Shown: positions 58,486 to 64,000 of the stretch, piece after piece
Layout of the letters: the number at the start of each line of letters is the position of its first letter
How positions within the stretch are numbered: the first letter of the stretch is position 1
Assembly: GCF_024171605.1 (NCBI RefSeq)
Contig: NZ_JALKAA010000001.1
Coordinates: 1,178,001 to 1,242,000 of the forward strand
Length of the DNA: 64,000 nucleotides
Source: Pontibacter sp. HSC-36F09
GTDB taxonomy: Bacteria; Bacteroidota; Bacteroidia; Cytophagales; Hymenobacteraceae
Direction: 5' to 3'
The notes under the pieces: generated by a model
The model's input: the letters and a program-made list of their open reading frames with translations, nothing else
Database searches by the model: none
What the model was told of the DNA's origin: nothing
Made by a program: the position numbers and the translations under genes

Positions 58486-59061
58486 ATGAAAAAAATATCC
58501 TACCTGGCAGCCGCCATCGCATTCTTTGGCTTTGCCTCACTTGACGCCAGCGCGCAGACTGACAAGAACAAGAAGAAGTCGAAGAAGAAGCAGAAAGTAG
58601 AGCAAACTACCGAAGTAGAAACTGAAACGAATGCTGAAACTGAAAATCAGGTAAACTATGAACAGCAGGCGCAGACTGAGACACAGGTAACAACTGCAAC
58701 GCAGACGCAAACCACCACTCAGACTGCAGCGCAGGATGACAAAGAGAAGCGCGAAGCTATTACCAAGGAAGAGCTTCCGGAACCAGTACAGCAGGCACTG
58801 ACTGCCGAAGCATTCAGCAGCTGGCAGATTGTAGAGGTGTTCCGCGTAACACCTAACGCAAATGCCGCCGGCGCCAATGCCCAGGGTATGGAAAACCGTG
58901 CCGAGCAGGCCAACCAAAATGCGCAGAATGTTAACGCACAGGCTAATGCGCAAGGCCAAGGTGCCAAAACAATGTATGAGATCTTCTTCACCAACGAGCA
59001 GCAGCAGAGCGCCAAGGTTCGCATTGATGAAAAAGGCAACATTATCCAAGACCAAAAATAA
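58486..59061 (+). CDS. Secreted low-complexity protein with PepSY-like C-terminal part
   Basis: A 191-residue secreted protein. It has a signal peptide (about 1-24), a Lys-rich then Thr/Gln/Glu-rich low-complexity stretch (about 25-80), and a segment beginning T-K-E-E-L-P-E-P-V-Q-Q-A-L (about 92-104). An Asn/Ala/Gln-rich insert follows (about 125-158), and the close is Y-E-I-F-F-T-N-E-Q-Q-Q-S-A-K-V-R-I-D-E-K-G-N-I-I-Q. The ends together resemble a PepSY-like / beta-lactamase-inhibitor-like unit split by the Asn/Ala/Gln insert. The function is unknown. It has tandem -7 elements upstream and a terminator downstream. Confidence 0.65.
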   Translation: MKKISYLAAAIAFFGFASLDASAQTDKNKKKSKKKQKVEQTTEVETETNAETENQVNYEQQAQTETQVTTATQTQTTTQTAAQDDKEKREAITKEELPEPVQQALTAEAFSSWQIVEVFRVTPNANAAGANAQGMENRAEQANQNAQNVNAQANAQGQGAKTMYEIFFTNEQQQSAKVRIDEKGNIIQDQK

Positions 59062-59103
59062 GCCACATAGATTGAATACTAGCGACCCTAGTATCATGGA
59101 ACG

Positions 59104-59128
59104 AGCCTCCGCCTAGCGGAGGCTTTTC
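59104..59128 (+). terminator. Intrinsic terminator after the low-complexity secreted protein gene
   Basis: AGCCTCCGC (59104-59112) pairs with GCGGAGGCT (59116-59124) around a 3-nt loop, then TTT. Confidence 0.85.
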
Positions 59129-59266
59129 TGTTTTACGCCCTACCGCCGCATTTATACCCAACCTTAAGCGCCGCTTTTCGGTAAACAGTCGGAATGCCCG
59201 GCCGAGCACGTTATTTTAGGGCAACATTTTCCCCCTGCCCCGCGGTTGTGTATATTGCTTATGATT

Positions 59267-60646
59267 ATGCCCAAGATACTCTTAATCGACGACGATCCTA
59301 CCTTTTGCCTGATGCTGAGCACGTTCCTGAAACGTCAGCAGTATGAGGTAAAAACTGCCTATACCGCCGGCGAAGGCCTCAGCCAAATCAAAGCCGAAAC
59401 CTTCGACCTGATCCTGACCGATTTCAGGCTACCCGACAAAAACGGGCTGGAACTGCTTGAGCAAATCCGCGTGCTCGATACTCAAGTACCTGTCATCCTG
59501 ATGACGCACTATGCCGACATCCGCACAGCTGTGAGAGCCATCAAAATGGGTGCCTTTGAGTACCTGGCCAAGCCCATCAATCCGGACGAAACCTTATTGA
59601 CCATCCGAAAGGCCCTGACCCTTGGGCGTGAGGGCCACGTCGCGACGAAGCCGGCTATACCTGCGCAGGGCGGCTTTACTTTCGTGAAGGGAGCCAGCCC
59701 ACAGTCGAACCAGTTGGAGGAGTACATCGCCCTGATAGCGCCCACCAATATGTCGGTGATCATAGAAGGTGAGAGCGGTACTGGTAAAGAATATGTTGCC
59801 CGCAAGATACACCAGCGCAGCAAGCGCCACGACAAACCCTTTGTAGCTATAGACTGTGGTGCTTTGTCCAAAGAGCTGGCCGGAAGCGAGCTATTCGGTC
59901 ACGTGAAGGGATCGTTTACGGGTGCCATGGGCGACAAAGAAGGGCAGTTTGAGGCAGCCAATGGCGGCACACTGTTCCTGGACGAGATCGGTAACCTCTC
60001 ATATGAAATACAGGTAAAGTTGCTGCGGGCCATACAGGAGCGCAAAGTGCGCAAGATCGGCAGCAACACCGACCTCGATGTGGATGTGCGTATCATTGTG
60101 GCTACCAACGAGGACCTGGTGCAGGCCGTGAGCAAGGGTGAGTTCCGGGAAGATCTGTACCACCGCCTCAACGAGTTCAAGATCAATATTTCCCCGCTCC
60201 GCGACCGCAAGGCGGATATCCTGCAGTTTGCCAATCACTTTCTGCAAGTGGCCAACCACGAGCTGGAACGCAGTGTGTCAGGCTTTGATGCCGCTGTGAT
60301 GGTGGCGCTGGAAAGGTATAGCTGGCCGGGAAATTTGCGGGAGTTGAAGAACGTGGTGAAGCGTGCTGTGCTGCTAGCCAAAGGTTCCGAAATAACATTA
60401 GACGATTTGCCACCCGAAATCGCCTATCACATACCTGAGCCGACCACTATTGTGGCGCAACCGGATGCCACGCAGGTAGCCCTGCCTGTGACAGATCTGC
60501 GCACCGCTACAGAGCGCAGCGAAAAAGAGCTGATCATCGAAATGCTGGAGCGCGTGAAGTATAATAAATCCAAAGCAGCCCGTTTGCTCAACATCGACCG
60601 CAAAACGCTCTACAACAAAATGCGACAGTATAACATCGAAGCTTAA
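59267..60646 (+). CDS. Sigma-54-dependent response regulator (NtrC family)
   Basis: A 459-residue regulator. Receiver domain (about 1-120) with I-D-D-D at 7-10 and phospho-acceptor in I-L-T-D-F-R. AAA+ sigma-54 interaction domain (about 145-380) with Walker A G-E-S-G-T-G-K-E, the G-(S)-F-T-G-A loop and L-F-L-D-E-I-G-N. C-terminal Fis-type helix-turn-helix (N-K-S-K-A-A-R-L-L-N-I-D-R-K-T-L-Y). The first position of G-A-F-T-G-A is Ser here, which is tolerated in known homologues. ATG 59267 is chosen to start on M-P-K-I-L-L-I-D-D-D. It converges with a hybrid kinase with a 4-bp overlap, which is a likely partner. Confidence 0.92.
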   Translation: MPKILLIDDDPTFCLMLSTFLKRQQYEVKTAYTAGEGLSQIKAETFDLILTDFRLPDKNGLELLEQIRVLDTQVPVILMTHYADIRTAVRAIKMGAFEYLAKPINPDETLLTIRKALTLGREGHVATKPAIPAQGGFTFVKGASPQSNQLEEYIALIAPTNMSVIIEGESGTGKEYVARKIHQRSKRHDKPFVAIDCGALSKELAGSELFGHVKGSFTGAMGDKEGQFEAANGGTLFLDEIGNLSYEIQVKLLRAIQERKVRKIGSNTDLDVDVRIIVATNEDLVQAVSKGEFREDLYHRLNEFKINISPLRDRKADILQFANHFLQVANHELERSVSGFDAAVMVALERYSWPGNLRELKNVVKRAVLLAKGSEITLDDLPPEIAYHIPEPTTIVAQPDATQVALPVTDLRTATERSEKELIIEMLERVKYNKSKAARLLNIDRKTLYNKMRQYNIEA

Positions 60647-63345
60647 GCGGCGGCTTCTTCAGTTTTTTTACGTTTGCTGAGCTCGGTTTCGAGTGCTGTA
60701 AGTACCAGGGTTGCCTCGTGCTGCAGTTCTTTGGCTATAGCAGGCAGATTGTCGGTTGGTAAGTCCGGTTGGTGCAGCACCTGCTCGAGCGCATCAATGG
60801 ATGGCAGCACGGCATAAGCCTGCAGATGGCGGAAAGCAGTTCTCATCTTATGCGCTAGCTCGCCCACCTGATTCCAGTCCAACGCTGCTGCTGCAACGGC
60901 CAACTGCGCCAGAGAGCGGCGATTATCCGTTACCAGCACCTCTACAATTTCCCAAAGCGCCTCCTGGTCATCCCCCACAAAAGCACGAAGCTCATCCAAG
61001 GTATAGCTAGCAGGTATAGACTCGTTCGTTTGCTGGGCTTTGGCTTCCGTTTCTGGTATAACTTGAGATTCGGCTATACCTTGAGTGCCTGCTATACCTG
61101 CCGTTTCTGCATTCTCTTCTTTTTCAATTGGAGCTGCGGGTTCAGGTGCCATTTCAGGTATAGTCTGAGTAGACAGTGCTTTGCTGAGTTTCAGGTATAG
61201 GTCCTGTTCGGTGAAAGGCTTAAGCAAGTGGTCTGATATACCTGTTTTGGCGAAGAAGCGCTTGTTACTGCTCATGATGTTGGCCGTGAGCGCCATGATA
61301 GGTATAGTAGGGTTCTCTTTCCGGATCGCTCTGGCAACCGCTTTTCCGCTCATACCTGGCAGCTGTATGTCGGTGAGCACAATGTCAAACTGCTTTTCTT
61401 TGATCAGTTGCAGTGCCTCCTGTCCGTCATTAGCCAGCGTGACCTGCATGCCTTTGCGGCCCAGAATCAATTGGCACAGAGTACGGCTGTAGGCGTCATC
61501 ATCAATTACCAGCACGGCTTTGCCTGCCAGCACATTGGTGGCCGAAAGTTGCGGATGAGGTATAGCCTCGGTTTCGGGTGCCGCTACCCGCTGCATTGGT
61601 AGCACAATGCTGAAGGTGGTGCCTTCGTTTGGTACGCTGCGCAACGTAAGCGAGCCTTCCTGCATCTCCACCAGTTTCTTGCTGATCGACAGTCCCAGTC
61701 CCGTGCCCCCATACTTCCGGATGATAGAATCATCAGCCTGATTAAACTCACCGAACACATGGGCGGTCTGTTCCATGGGTATACCTATACCTGTATCGGA
61801 CACCTCGATCAACACCACGGCACGATTACGGCGCTGCGATTTTAGCCTGCACGATACACGCACTTCGCCGTCGTGAGTGAATTTGATGGCATTGTCTACC
61901 AAGTTGAAAAGCACCTGGCGGAGCCGCAGCGAATCACCTGACAGGTAACCGTTCAGTTGTTCATCCATCGTGCAGCTGAAGCCAATACTTTTGGTGCTGG
62001 CCTTGAGCCGGAACGTGCGTTCCACTTCTGCCAGGAGTTGCTTCATCTCGAAAGGCGCCATGTGCAGGTATAGCTTGCCGGCTTCAAGTTTTGAGAGGTC
62101 CAGCACGTCGTTCACAATATGCAACAGGTGTTGCCCTGCCCCATGTATGGCCTGCAAATGCTCCTGTTGCTGCTCCTGCAGTTGGGTATGGCCCAGCTGT
62201 TCCGAAAAACCCAGCACCACGTTGAGCGGCGTACGAATCTCGTGACTGATATTTGCCACAAAAGCCTCCTTGGCGCGCGCCAGCTGAATGGCCTCTTTTC
62301 GGGAGCGCTTTAGTTCGGCTTTATACCTGCTGCTACGGCTAAGGTCACGCAGGATGATCAGGATGAAGGCGATGCCGCTGGCAAGTCCGAACACGCCGAC
62401 CAGCAAAAGCACAAGCGACGTTTCTTTGGCTACTTCCTGTGCCTGCGCCGCATTCTGGCTGGCCTGTTGTAATTCGTAGCGTTCCAAGTCGTAGACCATG
62501 CGGCGCACCTGGTCCATGATCTGTTTATCCTGTTGCAGGAGCGCCAGTTCTTTGGCCACCATGGCTTCCTGCTGCTTTTGCAGTTCACGCTCCACATCCT
62601 TGAGCACAATGCGCACCTTGGCAATAGAGGCCATGTTGGTTGGTGCAGCTTTGCTGGTGTCTGCGCTGTACTCCTGCTTTACATTTAGTTGCGGCACCAC
62701 AATGGGCTGCGGCGGCTCCTCCTGCTGTTTTGACTCGTTTCGCTTGCCAAAGAGTTTGTTCAGCAGGCCTTTCCTGTTCTCGTTTTGTGGCGGTTTTGTC
62801 GTGACTGTGTCTGTATTGTAAGCCAACCTGTCGGATATGGTTGTTTTGGTGCGCTGGTTAATGGTGGTGGTAGCAGGTTGTCTGGTAGCCGCCGACGCGA
62901 TCTGCTTCAGGGCTTTGTCGGTATAGGCGTTGCTGCCGCGCTGCTCCTTTTTCTTGTTCACGTGTTCCTCCAGGCTCTTTCGCTGTGCCAGCAGCAGGGT
63001 AGACACCGAGTCGATCTGAGCCAGTTCAGCGGGATTATCCTGCATGAGGGTACAGAGCGAATCGAGTTGGCTGTTGATGTTGCCCAGGTTGTCGAGGTAC
63101 TCCCGGAAGTGCTTGTCCTCGGTTGTGAGGGTATAGGCGCGGATGGCGCTTTCTGCCGTGGCGATGTCAGCGAGGGTATGCTGCAGCTTGGCCAGCTTGG
63201 CATTTGGTTCCGCCAGCACGTTAACGGAGCTAAGTAACAGCGTGAAGCTGTTGTAAGTAAGGTATATGGCAAAAACCACCACCGAAAGCGCCAGCGTGAA
63301 GCCGATGACGACCTTCGATTTAATGTTTTCGTTGTTTATTTTCAT
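60643..63345 (-). CDS. Hybrid sensor histidine kinase with receiver and HPt domains
   Basis: A 900-residue membrane kinase. It has a first helix (about 12-34), a CHASE3-like periplasmic region with long helices and a low-complexity insert (about 130-220), and a second helix (about 318-338). HisKA follows with H~367 in N-I-S-H-E-I-R-T-P-L, then HATPase (about 475-590; D-T-G-I-G-I-P and G-G-T-G-L-G-L-S), a receiver with Asp~657 in V-L-T-D-I-Q-L-P, and a C-terminal HPt domain with His~832 in E-L-A-H-K-M-R-T. This is a complete His-Asp-His relay needing a separate output regulator, for which the converging sigma-54 regulator is the nearest candidate. An acidic Pro/Glu/Ala linker (about 745-785) precedes HPt. 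Confidence 0.92.
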   Translation of the reverse strand: MKINNENIKSKVVIGFTLALSVVVFAIYLTYNSFTLLLSSVNVLAEPNAKLAKLQHTLADIATAESAIRAYTLTTEDKHFREYLDNLGNINSQLDSLCTLMQDNPAELAQIDSVSTLLLAQRKSLEEHVNKKKEQRGSNAYTDKALKQIASAATRQPATTTINQRTKTTISDRLAYNTDTVTTKPPQNENRKGLLNKLFGKRNESKQQEEPPQPIVVPQLNVKQEYSADTSKAAPTNMASIAKVRIVLKDVERELQKQQEAMVAKELALLQQDKQIMDQVRRMVYDLERYELQQASQNAAQAQEVAKETSLVLLLVGVFGLASGIAFILIILRDLSRSSRYKAELKRSRKEAIQLARAKEAFVANISHEIRTPLNVVLGFSEQLGHTQLQEQQQEHLQAIHGAGQHLLHIVNDVLDLSKLEAGKLYLHMAPFEMKQLLAEVERTFRLKASTKSIGFSCTMDEQLNGYLSGDSLRLRQVLFNLVDNAIKFTHDGEVRVSCRLKSQRRNRAVVLIEVSDTGIGIPMEQTAHVFGEFNQADDSIIRKYGGTGLGLSISKKLVEMQEGSLTLRSVPNEGTTFSIVLPMQRVAAPETEAIPHPQLSATNVLAGKAVLVIDDDAYSRTLCQLILGRKGMQVTLANDGQEALQLIKEKQFDIVLTDIQLPGMSGKAVARAIRKENPTIPIMALTANIMSSNKRFFAKTGISDHLLKPFTEQDLYLKLSKALSTQTIPEMAPEPAAPIEKEENAETAGIAGTQGIAESQVIPETEAKAQQTNESIPASYTLDELRAFVGDDQEALWEIVEVLVTDNRRSLAQLAVAAAALDWNQVGELAHKMRTAFRHLQAYAVLPSIDALEQVLHQPDLPTDNLPAIAKELQHEATLVLTALETELSKRKKTEEAAA

Positions 63346-63511
63346 ACGCGCAGATTCCCCTCCATTTGCAAAGATACGGATTTTCAGGGAGCTATACTTT
63401 CTGTAACGACAAGTAAGCCAGAATCATATGCAGAAGGCAACACCGTTTGCAAGAGTTTGCAATGGGCTGCGTTGTGGGAGTATTTAGGAGCAAGTCAGCA
63501 GGTATAGCGGC

Positions 63512-64000
63512 TTACCAGCTACTGCTGGCACCGCCACCGCCAAAAGAGCCGCCGCCAAATCCGCCGAAGCCACCGCCTCCGCCACCAAAGCCGCCGCCAC
63601 CTCCGAACATGCCTCCTCCGGTACGGAAGGTGCCAAAGGAACCCGGCCCTAGAATTGGTCCACCCAGCGTGCGCACGCCACGTCCTCCTCTGCCTCCGCC
63701 ACCTTTAAAGCGCGACATAATGAATACCAGCACAATGATGATAATGATGATGGCCATCAGCGAAGGCCCTTCGCCTTCTCCCTGGCTGGCCTGTGGGTCG
63801 GCCTGGTACTCGCCACTCGCCAGGCTAATGATCAGGTTGGTCGCTTCATTCAATCCTTTGTAAAACTCGCCTTGCTGGAAGTTGGGTTTAAGCGTGCGCT
63901 CGGTAATGCGTTTGGCAATGGCGTCCGGAATAATGTGCTCCATGCCGTAGCCCGTCTGGATGGCCACCCGGCGCGGCTCCAGCGACACCAGAATGACGAT
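63512..64000 (-). CDS. TPM domain protein, Gly-rich tail (5'-truncated by window)
   Basis: The frame runs off the right edge; residues upstream of the visible part read I-V-I-L-V-S-L-E-P-R-R-V-A-I-Q-T-G-Y-G, the core of a TPM (YgcG) domain (the family shows L-E-x-R-x-V-R-I-x-x-G-Y-G). Then come a membrane helix (about 75-92 of the visible part, I-I-I-I-I-I-V-L-V-F-I-M) and a tail of about 55 residues made mostly of Gly with Phe, Arg and Ser. TPM proteins are thylakoid-phosphatase-like in plants and membrane proteins of poorly known role in bacteria. The start and signal peptide lie outside the window. It is upstream of the hybrid kinase on the same strand. Confidence 0.85.
   Translation of the reverse strand: MVILVSLEPRRVAIQTGYGMEHIIPDAIAKRITERTLKPNFQQGEFYKGLNEATNLIISLASGEYQADPQASQGEGEGPSLMAIIIIIIVLVFIMSRFKGGGGRGGRGVRTLGGPILGPGSFGTFRTGGGMFGGGGGFGGGGGGFGGFGGGSFGGGGASSSW

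Noticed and set aside
1..64000. AGGTATAG as a simple restriction site
   Set aside because: It is not palindromic and occurs at about 100 times expectation; restriction sites are usually avoided. A one-strand methylation site remains possible and is kept under the main finding.
1..64000. tRNA, rRNA, insertion sequences, prophage genes
   Set aside because: None was recognised on reading both strands; no transposase, integrase, capsid or tRNA-like fold was found.

Overview
The window comes from a member of the Bacteroidota, most likely order Cytophagales and close to Pontibacter/Hymenobacteraceae. The evidence is type IX secretion (T9SS) sorting domains of types A and B, PorP/SprF- and PorE-like proteins, a TonB-dependent receptor with a carboxypeptidase-like N-terminal domain, DUF3667, paired M16 peptidases, almost no Shine-Dalgarno sequences and -7 elements of the form TAnnTTTG. 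The genus is an inference from protein style only. No rRNA, tRNA, insertion sequence, prophage or CRISPR array was seen.

Layout. 1-6.3 kb: a cell-surface operon of a giant repeat protein with a type B T9SS sorting domain, a PorP/SprF-like protein and a TPR/beta-propeller/OmpA protein. 6.6-12.5 kb: a leftward run of symporter, lipoprotein alpha/beta hydrolase, TonB-dependent receptor and 3-hydroxybutyrate dehydrogenase, which together look like an uptake route for 3-hydroxybutyrate or its oligomers. 12.9-17.7 kb: a divergent LytTR regulator and 7TMR-DISM histidine kinase, a small membrane protein, a REP-like hairpin element and another hydrolase. 17.8-28.4 kb: a leftward MoxR / DUF58 / BatA-like / DUF4175-like / DUF4159 cluster with three unrelated genes intercalated. 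28.4-33 kb: a DUF4160/DUF2442 pair, TldE/TldD and RlpA. 33.3-41.5 kb: DUF72, an active/inactive M16 peptidase pair, dGTPase, DUF3667 and Hsp20, with a possible small RNA before hsp20. 41.6-47.1 kb: a T9SS-exported metalloprotease, an M50 site-2 protease with CBS domains, a luciferase-like oxidoreductase and a proline-iminopeptidase-like hydrolase. 47.3-51.6 kb: arfB, a WPFGK-repeat protein, three tandem micropeptide genes, a cyanophycinase-like peptidase and a thioredoxin-reductase-like protein. 51.9-64 kb: FadL/OmpP1 with a GDSL lipoprotein, DNA polymerase I, two secreted unknowns, a sigma-54 response regulator converging on a hybrid histidine kinase, and a truncated TPM protein.

Two observations stand out. 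First, the octamer AGGTATAG (CTATACCT) is scattered through genes and gaps on both strands at about one per 330 bp in the stretch I counted, roughly a hundred times chance, and reads in all five open frames. That makes it a DNA-level signal comparable in style to HIP1 or uptake sequences. It is missing from several AT-richer genes that look newer. Second, three tandem genes for 54-58-residue secreted peptides (48926-49547) are clear paralogues of one another and match no family I recognise.
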